DNA from: Undaria pinnatifida
Lineage: Eukaryota > Sar > Phaeophyceae > Laminariales > Alariaceae
Direction of reading: 5' to 3'
Assembly (NCBI GenBank): GCA_012845835.1
Contig: JABAKD010000010.1
Span: 12,810,473 to 12,874,472 of the forward strand
Length of the DNA stretch: 64,000 nt
How positions within the stretch are numbered: position 1 is the stretch's first letter; every line of letters starts with the position of its first letter. Shown here piece after piece: positions 12,301-21,300 of the stretch. The translations under genes and the position numbers were made by a program. The notes below the pieces were generated by a model. That model was given only the letters and a program-made list of their open reading frames with translations. It ran no database searches and was not told where the DNA came from.

Positions 12301-14806
12301 GTTCCAACAGCAACACTTCAACACAAACGCCGGCCGCTTTGCAACTTTCGGTTGGAGCGACATCTCATGACCGCGTACAGATCGCAAAGCAACCAAAATA
12401 GAACTACAGTACCATGCTCGTGTGTGCCTCAAAGAATGGATCTAGATGGTCATCACGGATAGTGCAGACGCTGTTTGGTCATCCCCCGGACGGGCCCGGC
12501 GTCCACCCGACTGCAGTTGCCCCGCGAAAACCGCAGGCAACCGCCGCGGTTGGACTGCCTCGTCCTCCCCACCTCCAGCTCTCAGACAAGAGAAAGAGAG
12601 CTGGGCGTGGGAGAATAAACGGGGTGGACATCGCCCGGAAGAATCAATCATCGGCGAGCATGGCATACAAAAGCTACGTTATAACACCAACACTTAACAA
12701 TGGTGAATGCAACTGCCGCGGCGGGACGCAAAAATGTGCACTCCAAACTCTGAACCCTCCTGTATGTACAACCGCAAAATAAATGCGCCAACTGTTCCTT
12801 GCAACTATTTCGTCTTGGAAGCATGGGACGCCGCTGTTGACACATACTCAGGACTCGCACACAAGGCACGCAACGAAACACATGATACTTTTTTTTTCAC
12901 ACAAACGCGCAAGCATCCAAGTTTCGTGCGTGAATTCCTCGCTGCCATGGCATGTCATGTCATGTCATGTCATGTCATGTCATGTCAGCCTGGAAAACTC
13001 CAATTCCATACGTAGGATTTGCCGGTTTTGACGGGGCATTTTTCGAGTTGTTAACGCCACTCCGCCGCGATCTTCTGCACTGCTGTACGTACACATATGT
13101 CAAACTCAAACTCCAAGTAGCTTGGCCCCGAAATGACAGTGCACTTCCAACCAGCAAAATCAAGTGCAGAAGGAGAGTCCTCCATCCCGCCTGGGGGTGC
13201 AGCAGAAGTTTCCGAGCTCCTAACGCAAGAAGCCTACTACCTCACCCGACACACGACTTCGCCCACATCATACAAACTTACTATACATATGTCAGCTGTT
13301 TGTTTGCGCAACCCGACCAACATGTCTGTCTTAAGTGCACGTGAGCTCAACCGGTAAGAGGTATACCTTTTTTTGGCTCAAAAACTGCACACCCCTGCTT
13401 GCCGTGGGATGACTCACGACAACGAACGAGAAACAGAACATACTGACCCAGACTGGGTTTCCTACTGGGTGAGGATTCGTCCTGCACTATAACTTCGGTT
13501 TTACGGACCCCGCATTTTCTGATACTCCGTAAATGTCGGCCTGCCTTTCTTGCTGCCCTGTTTCTTGCCATCGACATAATTTTCTTATCATCAACGTAAT
13601 ACGCTAGTTACCCATATAATCTTCTTACGATCAGCGTAATTTTCTTGTTATCAGTACGTATTACTTTCTTCCTGTCAATATCATGGGCGTCCTGGACTGC
13701 GGGGTATATACTTTTGGGTCTTGCCCGAAACAAAAAGAGCGCGGCGGGATGCTCACCCATCGTAGGCCATGCACAGGACGGTGTGGTCGTGGGCTTTGGT
13801 TGCCCTCTTGCATTCCCCCGACTTGATGTCCCAGTGTCGAAGGAGGAAGCTTCGACTAGCGGTGACGATCTCCGACCCGTTGGGGTGAAGCGCGAAGGAT
13901 ACCTGAAAGAAAAAAAGCGAAGGAAGAAAAGAGCGAGAGCGGCGTGATGTTAGAAGGTGACAGCCACAGAGAGCAAAGGAAGAAATGAGCGAGAGAGGCG
14001 TGACATTTGAAAATTGACAAGGCACAAAAGGACGAGAAATGGAGAAAAAGGGAAACAGACAGAAGAAGGTATAGAAGGAGAGAGAGGGAAGGAGAGGGAG
14101 ACACAGCACGGAAAAGAGAAAGAAAGAGAGGGAATCAAAGAGAGGAAAATAGAGAGAGGTGTAGAGAGAGGGGAAGGCGAGAGAGGCAGAGATCGAGAGG
14201 AGAAGGCAGATGAAAAAAATCAGAGGCGAAGCAGCATCCACCTCTCTCCTTCAATCGCAGCTTGCACACAAAGGACAGAGCACGACGGCCGAGATCAGGC
14301 GCGCTCTGGGGCGAGAGGGCAAGCGTTACACGAACCAGATAAAGGGATAATCTATTGAATCCGTACGTTAACACATAGTATACATACTAAAAACTTATTT
14401 TTGTTTCACGAGCATGATACGACGTAGATTCTGCTACCAACACGTACTCGTACACAACCGAGCGAAAACGCAAAAACGACTAATACTGAGTTCAAGGGGG
14501 AACCGAAAACACAACAAATGTTCATATTGTGGCTCTAGCAGTAGCAGCAGCAGAAACATCAGTACTACAGAAGCATGAATCTTGTGCAAGTAGTAGAGGT
14601 ACGAAGGCTACGGCCAACACCAGATTTCAGGTACAAGCAGTGTGACTGGCCTCGCTCGACTCACAATTTCTTCCTCCCCGCCGGGGCTCCCCTCCTTCCT
14701 GAGGCGCTTGGAGACCACGCCTTCCTCCACATCGACGAAGGACACGTCTGACTCGTACAGACACGCCACGAAGCTGCCGTCACTGCTCAGCTCCACCTTT
14801 CCCCCG
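60..14806 (-). CDS. TBL3: TBL3/UTP13 WD40 protein of the SSU processome, partial, six exons
   Basis: Six minus-strand exons (14806-14665, 13902-13757, 2977-2851, 2212-2019, 914-737, 311-60) join in phase with GT-AG junctions to about 346 codons. The order of blocks follows TBL3/UTP13: GGKVELSSDG near the N-terminus, TASRSFLLRHWD, ATGSSDHTVKIWD, SGSEDTTVRVWNL, SGGRDRVLNVWDLE, FPVYEEVEGLQVLP, then SDHNLLLL and VGYNDEVIDVKSL. Each WD-type blade ends in WD or WN. Known for the family: UTP13 belongs to the UTP-B subcomplex (with Pwp2, Utp6, Utp12, Utp18, Utp21) that binds the U3 snoRNP and 5' ETS in the nucleolus and is needed for 18S rRNA processing. The start codon exon lies upstream of 14806 and was not found; the second propeller and C-terminal Utp13 domain lie left of base 1. 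The 10,779-bp intron between exons 2 and 3 of this set is the oddity. Identity is secure; the 5' end of the last exon is less so. Confidence 0.9.
455..720. repeat. degenerate GGGAT and AACCAA simple repeats
   Basis: Within the TBL3 intron 312-736. About 200 bp of imperfect GGGAT units (GGGATGGGATAGAGTGGGAT) followed by five AACCA units at 690-720. No gene signal. Confidence 0.8.
737..914 (-). CDS. TBL3: TBL3 exon: blades 5-6
   Basis: Acceptor GTTGTTGTCAG, donor GTGATT. Encodes SDVLKTFPVYEEVEGLQVLP and a blade ending GGVVRVFELEG. The acceptor region is part of an exact 82-bp tandem duplication (915-1078), so a second copy of the pyrimidine tract and AG lies just upstream. Confidence 0.88.
915..1078. 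repeat. exact 82-bp tandem duplication at a TBL3 splice acceptor
   Basis: Two adjacent copies with period 82 (915-996 and 997-1078), no difference seen. On the minus strand each copy ends in the TTGTTGTTGTCAG acceptor tract used by the 914-737 exon. Confidence 0.95.
1525..1720 (-). repeat. R2 poly-C-tailed repeat, two adjoining copies (minus)
   Basis: Two partial copies, 1525-1580 and 1605-1720, of the R2 family. Key words on this strand are TTGTTGCTTGCCTTAG, TTTGACCATTGAC and GAGACGGAGCACCGTTCCTA, with G-rich tracts where other copies have a poly-C tail. They lie in the TBL3 intron 915-2018. Confidence 0.75.
2019..2212 (-). CDS. TBL3: TBL3 exon: blades 4-5
   Basis: Acceptor CCCCTAG, donor GTGCAA. 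Encodes two WD units ending TVRVWNL and VLNVWDLE, with AHLSYVTSLAFLP between them. Starts phase 0, ends with AG of a split codon. Confidence 0.9.
2730..2815 (+). repeat. R3 dispersed repeat, 5' fragment
   Basis: Shares the block TTTTTATCCTCCGNCGGACGG, AAATAAAGCTCAAGCTAACC and CACGTATTTTCATACAT with copies at 18622, 19165, 19680, 30685 and 57838. Lies against the 3' side of the TBL3 exon at 2851. Confidence 0.75.
2851..2977 (-). CDS. TBL3: TBL3 exon: blade 3
   Basis: Acceptor CCCGCAG and donor GTGAGA. Encodes ATGSSDHTVKIWDVERGY and a GHKGIVSVVAFHP blade end. The phase (one base to finish the Gly codon, then 42 codons) matches the exon 10.8 kb upstream exactly. Confidence 0.9.
3028..3120 (-). 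repeat. R2 copy (minus)
   Basis: Contains CATTCGTTGCTTGCCACAG and CACGCATCCGTTTCGAGAC, then a G-rich run. At the 3' side of the giant TBL3 intron. Confidence 0.7.
4596..4680 (+). repeat. R10 repeat, diverged copy
   Basis: CACGCAGCTTGCAAAG ... GTCGATCTCACAGCTGA. Five better copies occur at 37250, 41533, 54592, 62203 and 62972. Confidence 0.6.
5093..5175 (+). mobile_element. TTAA-type MITE (R7), diverged copy
   Basis: GCCCCTTTAAGAGCCCC at the left and CCAGTTGCAACGGCG followed by TTAA at the right match the R7 copies at 40629-40710 and 19401-19481. The left TTAA is lost (TAATA). Confidence 0.6.
7490..7700 (+). repeat. R4 repeat, diverged copy
   Basis: CTTTTGGGGCCTTTTTTTTC, then CCGCGCGAGTGACTCC, then GGCAAGCTACGCCGCGCGAC and GGGTCACTC match the R4 copies at 28460 and 30395 in order. 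It sits between R1 copies in the TBL3 intron. Confidence 0.65.
12951..12985. repeat. (CATGT)7 microsatellite
   Basis: Seven perfect CATGT units in the TBL3 giant intron. Confidence 0.95.
12986..13756. other. intron remainder, no gene seen
   Basis: Between the R1 array and the TBL3 exon at 13757. It holds an R9-like fragment near 13355-13400 (GAGGTATACCTTTTTTTGGC) and otherwise unique AT-rich sequence. Confidence 0.6.
13757..13902 (-). CDS. TBL3: TBL3 exon: blades 1-2
   Basis: Polypyrimidine acceptor TTTCTTTCAG before 13902 and donor GTGAGC after 13757. Starts in phase 0 with VSFALHPNGSEIVTASRS and ends after LCMAYD plus two bases of a Gly codon. The flank on its 3' side is the 10.8-kb intron. 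Confidence 0.9.
13903..14664. other. TBL3 intron, purine-rich
   Basis: Bases 13905-14215 are GA-rich on the plus strand (AGAGAGAGGGAAGGAGAGGG type), that is, a long pyrimidine tract on the transcribed strand ahead of the acceptor at 13902. Nothing else recognised. Confidence 0.6.
14665..14806 (-). CDS. TBL3: TBL3 exon: first blade, N-terminal part
   Basis: Acceptor TTTTGCAG at 14809-14807, donor GTGAGT at 14664. The exon begins one base into a codon (phase 2 from upstream) and ends in phase 0 after an acidic GEEEI stretch. It contains GGKVELSSDGSFVAC, the typical first strand of TBL3. Confidence 0.85.
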
Positions 14807-16490
14807 CTGCAAAAGTCGACAAAACGAGCCACAGCCGCCGCCGGAGTGTGGTAAAAAGATGGAAGTGGGAGACGGAGAGGGAGAGGGCAAGGTCGGACTT
14901 CAATTTAGAGCCGGACACGAGCAGCGCAAACTACCGCTGTGTATAGCTGCCGTGCTGAGGGAAGAAGGCCGAACAGCTCTACTCCATTCCCTCATTTCTC
15001 TCGAGGGAGCGCACATTACCGAAAGCTGATACGACGGACTATCGCACACACGCCGCCCCCGCCACCTGAATGCCTTAAACCAGAGCGCTCTGAATCGGGC
15101 ATAAGCCGTAAGCCATGAGCGATCACATAATCGGTTTCTGCTCGGCTCCTGGAGCTGTAACAAACTCTGTAACAGCTGCTGCGCAAAAAACAGTACTCGT
15201 AGTTAGCAGTACATACTGCTGTCCTCGAGAACAATCCAGCACACTTTACTCTTTACTACCCACATCGATCCACACCATCATCCACACCATCTCACAAGAC
15301 CGTGCTGCCGATGAAGTATCGAAGGTGTCGTACTCTCAATTACAGAGTACCGTACGTAAATCATGCCGCAGAGATACGCAACTCGCTCTCGGATGGCGAG
15401 AGAGGCATGCAATGCATACACGAATTAATACCTGGCACATAAAAGGAACCGCTACACGGCGGTAACCATCCCAGAGAGACGTATAGCAGTCATTCCATGG
15501 AAGCGGCAGTGGACCAAAGCATTCAGCATGTGCTACACAAAGGTACAGGCAGAGTAAGGCGGTAAGCACCCCGTCGGAAGCTACCTCCACCCATCGACAG
15601 GCCAGCTCACCAGTGCAACAGCAGACCGCCACAAAAACATGCCAAAAACACCACTCGGTATTGGAACTGGTTTGTGGCCGTCCAGAGAAGAGTGTCAGAA
15701 CAGCCACCATGTACCATCAATATGCACTGTGTGCCATAGAGAGGAAGTCTTGGTCAGTGCTTCACCGCCCACGACCAAAGTCATGGGCAACTCACCCTCT
15801 GGTCCTCTGGTAGCTTCGAGTTACGAGATCTACGTTGAACTGGTGGACATGGACATGGACACCTACAGACCCTAGCTGAATATGCTCACCTATACGCCCC
15901 CTTGTGCGCCTTTGCAACTTCCCATGCTTTGCTCAGTGAAGGGCCTCGGGACGTTGACGCCGCCTTGAGCATCTCTCTATCTTCCAGTGGGACCAGACGC
16001 CAACTGCGGCCTGGAAAAGTGGCCTCCCATCAGGGCTTTCCGCGCAGTCGTTCAAACCCTTGGCCCTGATTGAGATGGCGACTACAATTGTGTGGAACTC
16101 TCAGGAAATGTGGTTTTTAAAATATTCCCCAAACCCCTAAATATGTATTCAGAAAAAATACAACGGAACTCCTTCCTACAAACGGATGTCGGGTTCACGG
16201 TTCGTTCTTGGCGTTCACACGTTCACACCTGTCTACCCCACCAAGGGCGCAACCCAAGGCCGCAGCGACGACGACCTTACCCGTACGGCGTTGCCTCCGA
16301 CGTTTCTTAGGCGATTCGTGGTTCCCACCGTCCAAGACTTGATCCAACGGCGCGAGAGTGTTCGACCGTTGGGCCTATTCGCAGTAAATCATTCTTCGAG
16401 GAAGTTTGAAGTGGGCACAAAAACAAACTGCAAACACCAAACACCACCACCGGCTGGAATTGCCGCGCAGAGCTGGTTGACAACACCTGC
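14807..16490. other. region between TBL3 and the plus-strand gene; no exon confirmed
   Basis: It should contain the N-terminal exon of TBL3 (minus) and the promoter of the gene starting near 16491 if neither lies elsewhere. A basic minus-strand block near 16270-16340 (PKKRRRQRR, followed by GTAAGG) is a possible first exon of something but has no ATG in frame. No repeat family seen. Confidence 0.4.
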
Positions 16491-18305
16491 ATGGTCTGCG
16501 AGGTCGACATGGACCATCGCGACCGAGACTCCCGCGGGCCTTCGGCGACGATAGCGGCGGTGGCAGCACCGGCGACGGCAGCGAGAAATCCGTCTCCAGA
16601 AGAAAACACCAACTCCAACAAATACTTGTATAGCAGCAGCAGCAACAACAACGACGACAACAGCAGTGGAAAGCAACAGAAAGGTCTGGCATGGTGGAAG
16701 CTCGCACGGCCCGAGCGCTCGGGCCGGCGCCCCTCGCTCGCCGACATCTCCAGCAGCAGCAGCACCAACAGCAGCCGCACCATCCTCAACAGCATCGGCG
16801 ACAGCAGCAGCAACAGCGGGGGCACAAACAGCACCGCCCGAAAAGTATACACCCAGCAGCGCGACCTCCTCCAATCCGCTCCTCCCCCCTCCTCCGCCGA
16901 CCGGCTCCTTTTCTACTACAACGACGGCTTCACATCAACGTCATCGTGCGGACGGGGCCGGAGCGGGGGCGACGGCGAGCCCGGCGGGCGCTTCTCCTCG
17001 GGAGGGCAGCCTGCGAAGCAACACCACCAGCGAAATCTCTGGACCCGAGGCAGCATGGAGGGCACAGAGGCCCCCTCCCCAGAGGAGGATGACCACCGCT
17101 CCAACCTCGACCCCTCCTCCTGCACCGCTGCAGCCGCCAACGCTACCGCCGATGCTACTGCTTTCCCGCGCGCATTGATCCCCGCGTACAACGGCTCGGG
17201 AGATAAGGCCGAGCCCGCGCGCCTCCATCGCCAGCCCGTCCTCGATCTCACCGGGTCCGTACCGAGAGTACTAAAAAAGCTGACGGCGAGGTCACCCAAT
17301 CTCCTCCCCTGCCGCCGGATAGACGACCCGAAAACCGCCTCCACCTCCGTCACTGCCCCCGCCACCGCCACAGCTGCTTCCACCGCTGCTGTGGCTGCTG
17401 CTTCTGTGGCCGATGATGTGGCTACGGCCGACACTGCCTCCCCTTTAACCCCTGTGGAGAGTGCTTCTTCCGACGACAGCTGGCTTAGTGCCTCCAGCCG
17501 GAGGGGTCCATGCGCTGAGGAGGCTTCGAGCAAAGGTGATGGTGACGGCGCCGGCAGCAACCGGGACCAGCCGTGCCGGCGGGAGGCGAAGAAGCACCGC
17601 ACGCCTTCCAAGCCGCCGCGGACCCAGGAGCGGTCACAGCAGTCGATATCATCGTCGTCGCTGTCGAGGGCGGCGGCGGTACGGTCATTGTCGACGTGTC
17701 GCAAGGGCAGCCCTTTCTCCGTTTCCGATCTTAACGCAGACACGGCAGCAGGAGCGGCGGCGGCAGCAGGAGCGGCAAAAGCGTCAACAGCAACAACGGC
17801 AGCAGCACCAGTAGCACCGGCGGGACCGGTAGCGGTGGCGGTAACGGAACCACCCCCGACAGTCAAGGTTAACGGTAGCGGTGGGGGTGGCGGGGTCTGT
17901 GGCGGTGGTGATAGAGACGATATGGAAGGCGTTATCGGCGGCAGCAGCACTGCCGCCCTCGATACCGATCTGGAAGAGATGGTGTGCGATGAGCGAGGGG
18001 AGGAGGACGAGGACGAGGAAGGGGAGGAGGAGGAGGAGGAGGGGGGGGAGGAAGAGGAAAACGGGGGGGGGGGGGGGTCGAATCCACCTCCGGGAGGAGG
18101 CTGAAGAGGACGATGGGATGGACGATGACACCGCCGTGGGACTGGCGAGGGAGCCGAGCGTGGTCTACGATATCCTGGCGGTGGATCGCGGCTTCGGATA
18201 CTGCGACACCTCGGTAGTACCGTTCCGCGTGGAGGATGGGGGGGAGGTGCCGGCCGATAAGATGAGGGCCTTGACATCTGGGCAGGGGCAGTTTCTCGCG
18301 AGAAG
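16491..18305 (+). CDS. exon 1 of the unrecognised plus-strand gene
   Basis: The open frame runs from ATG 16491 to TGA 18102 in one frame; the frame that reaches the GTAAGT donor at 18306 takes over after the poly-G at 18063-18077. Low-complexity coding (CAG/AGC, GCG/GCC runs) explains the long open frames on the opposite strand. Confidence 0.55.
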
Positions 18306-21300
18306 GTAAGTTTGATGTTCAAGTTTGTCCAACATGTACGTCAGCTATGAGTGCGGCGGGTTGAATGAGCGACACTGCTGTCCTCAAGTTCTCCGAGGCT
18401 GCTATATGTACGTGTTACGTCGGCCGTGCGTCTTCTATTTTTTGTTCCTCGTGAAGGATGGTATTGTTAATAGGTCAGTGATCCATAAAATGTGATTGCT
18501 GTATATATTTAACAAATGTGACCGTATAGACTATACATGAATTGCTGGTAGTAAGTATGCTGAGTTTTGATAGTGTTGAGTGGCATCGTTTTTATTGATA
18601 TTTCATACCAGGTATTTCATATTTTTATCCTCCGGCGGACGCGTACACATGAATGCCGCGGACGGGTAACATGAAATGCTGCGGACGGGTAGCATTAACG
18701 CTCAAGCTCACCACACTTTTACGCAGTTGTGTCGTATGCCAATTATAACTCCGCCCCGGAGCGCAACGGTGCGTTCATGGCGAAAGCAGCGCGAGTGAGT
18801 ACCGCGTTTTTTTTAAAGGTGAATTGTGATTTTATACAGTGGTAGGCACACCGTTTCCAACTCCTAAAATTGTCCTATTCCACCTCCCCTAGGGTTTTAT
18901 TTCAATGTCGGGAGTCCGGTGCTAAGAGGGGTAAGAGCGCCCCGTGACAAGAACCTAAATTAGCGCTCTTAGCTGCCGCTTGCTCTTATCTGTGGTGGGC
19001 ATTGTTATATACCCTGGTAACGTTTAGTACAGGCGGGACGTGCCGATTTGGCAGCTCTTATCTCCCGAATGCTCTTGTCTACGAGGGCTCTAATAAACCG
19101 GTGTACCCACGATTTTGTTATTTTGTGTGGAGTGTTGAGTTTTGAGTGGCTCGTTTTTTTGCTATATGTTTTTGTCCTCCGGCGGCCGGGTATCGTGAAT
19201 GCTATTAATAGTGAAAAAAACTAATCATATTTGTTGTGAGTCAATTTTAGTTTTTTGATCTGCCGTAGAACACAACGGTGCCTTCATGGCAACGGCAGCG
19301 CGAGCGAACAACGCCTTCACATTGAAGGCGTATTGTGATTTTTATCATGGTTTCACCAGTGGAAGAGCGCCCCGTGACAAGCCTATATAAGCAATCTTAA
19401 CCCCTCCACAACTGGAAACCCCATTTGGGGCACCAATGACTTGCAATTAGTATAAGGAGGGACTTTGGCGCTCTAACAGGGTTAAGTACAGCGTGTTCTT
19501 GTATGCTGTGGGGCGTTGTACAGCTTTTAATATAGGCGGGACAGCCCGCTTTGGCGGCTATTATGTCTCGAACGTTCTTATCTAGGGTTCCCTTGAACTG
19601 GCGTACCCACCGCCGCCGTACCTGTTAGCATTTTTTCTTTTTTTTTTATGAGTGTTGAGTGGAACTTTTGGTTTTTGTTCGCTTTTTATCCCTCGGTGGA
19701 CGGGTATCATGAATGGCGTGGACGGGTAACATGAATGCGGCGGGCGGGTAACATGAATGAGCAAAGCTCATCGCGTTTCCCTGTCTGTGCGCGGGTGTCA
19801 TTTTCATTGTTTGACTCGGTCGTAGAACACCACGGTGCTTTCGTGGGAACGGCAGCGCGAGCAATTATTTGTCTCTCCCTTCATTTTTACGTGTGGGCTG
19901 TGGTCATAGCACGATATGATAGAGACGCGACGTTGATCTAGGATATGTATCGATTTGGAAGGATACTTGTACTGGGGGTGCATTACAATATTGGTAGTAT
20001 TCCGGTACTTGATTTTGCCGAACAAGACTCCACCCACGCTTTGGGGGCAAAGTTCCTAGAATGCGACTGCTGGTTCTGCTGCACCAATCACCAGGAAATA
20101 GTCAGGCCGCCTGAGTGACGGCAGGGCACTGCAGCAGCTAGCTGTTGTGCTTCGCACAGTAGTTCAACAACTGTTGTATTTCAGTGGCTACTTTGGTATC
20201 ATACCTTTTAAACTGCTGCTAGGGTGTTTGTTGACTGCTTTTGGTATTTATTTGTTGGTTTTCCTGGTTGTATGGGTCGGATGATTTTGCAGAGGTTTGC
20301 AAGACTATGGAATAAACTGCATGCAATTGAATGTACCTTTCCTGCTGTATGTAATAGCACGGAGTCCTTGCTGAGACGAAACCATGGTGTGTGTTCGAGT
20401 TCGTCCAACGGGACAATGCTGATGGCTGTTTTTTTTCGAAAACTGGAAAATATATCTGTTTTTTGTTTTCGTTTCTGCGTAGCAATGTGTCGATTGGTGC
20501 CTTACGAAATGTTTTTCCCGCCCCGCACACGCTCATACTACTAGTACGTACGATATTTTCACGCGACCTCCTCCGCCTTCCACGCTGCCTCCGCTTTTTT
20601 AACACCCCTTTCTACCGATCCACCCACCCTTGCGCCCCTCCGTTTATCCTCTATCTGTCCGCCAAATACATCCATTGTGGGGCGCGCTGAGCATTGAGCA
20701 CCGTGCCTCGTGCCCGCGTTAACCCGTGTGCTTCTTCGAGAATTATCCCGCACTAATTCTAAGTAACTAGCTGTCCCCAATAACGTGGGTGCAGTAAGTG
20801 CTGACATTTTCCTTTAATAAACGCCTTCATAATTTGTGCTTTTCGAAACAGGGGATTCGCCGCTGGCCTGGTGGCGCACTTCTTGGAGGAGACCAACTGC
20901 GAGTTTCGTGTGTTGCAGGTGACCAACGAACGACCAATGATCAAATTACCAACAACCGATGATGAATGGCCGAATAATAAACCAATGACCAAATAGCACC
21001 ATTGACAAACGGCCAAGACCGACGAAGAAGCTACGATAGGAGACCGGTTTTACTGGGTGCGCCAAGGCCTCCTTGGGCCTTAACACACTAGTTTTAGTGT
21101 AGGGGGGCGATCGGTCAATGGGCCAAACTGCGGTCTTGTGATACTATTAATAAATGCACGTTTGGTATTTGAACACCAATGGCCATCGACCATAGGATCA
21201 ATGGGCCATTGACCAATCACCATTGACCAACGATCATTGACCAACGACCAATTACGTATACGCCGCGTTTGTTACTCGTTGTGATCGAAATAAAGCCCAA

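Larger units (their letters stand above)
3554..12662 (+). repeat. R1 array: 13 same-orientation copies in the giant TBL3 intron
   Basis: Copies at about 3554-3810, 5571-5815, 6299-6555, 6776-7030, 7930-8185, 9192-9440, 9849-10095, 10231-10480, 10750-11000, 11241-11486, 11633-11884, 12029-12280 and 12413-12662. Each starts near CATGCTCGTGTGTGCCTCAA, has GAATGGATCTAGATGGTCAT, a GC-rich centre with GCGAAAACCGCAGGCAGCC, and ends GGTGGGCATCGCCCGGAAGA then ATCATCGGCGAGC. The last seven are near-tandem with spacings of 382-519. Cores are far more alike than the spacers, which keep only a weak CTTTCGGTGGGAGTGACACC motif. All are on the plus strand, antisense to TBL3; I saw no copy elsewhere in the window. 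Copies at 9192 and 10750 are the most diverged. No transposase, LTR or convincing conserved protein frame was seen. Confidence 0.95.
18306..20851. other. intron of the plus-strand gene, MITE-rich
   Basis: It contains three R3 blocks, two R8 (CAGTGGG) MITE relatives and a nested R7 MITE, listed separately. Bases 19880-20840 show nothing recognisable. Confidence 0.6.

Noticed and set aside
11577-12401. 274-codon open frame across R1 copies
   Set aside because: Runs through repeat cores and spacers; other copies shift frame and the minus strand is equally open, so there is no consistent protein.
16270-16340. Minus-strand basic block with GTAAGG donor as the first TBL3 exon
   Set aside because: No in-frame ATG and no resemblance to the TBL3 N-terminus.
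16916-18322. 468-codon minus-strand open frame opposite the plus-strand gene
   Set aside because: Shadow of a low-complexity coding exon; repetitive Pro/Ser/Ala translation, no splice or family support.
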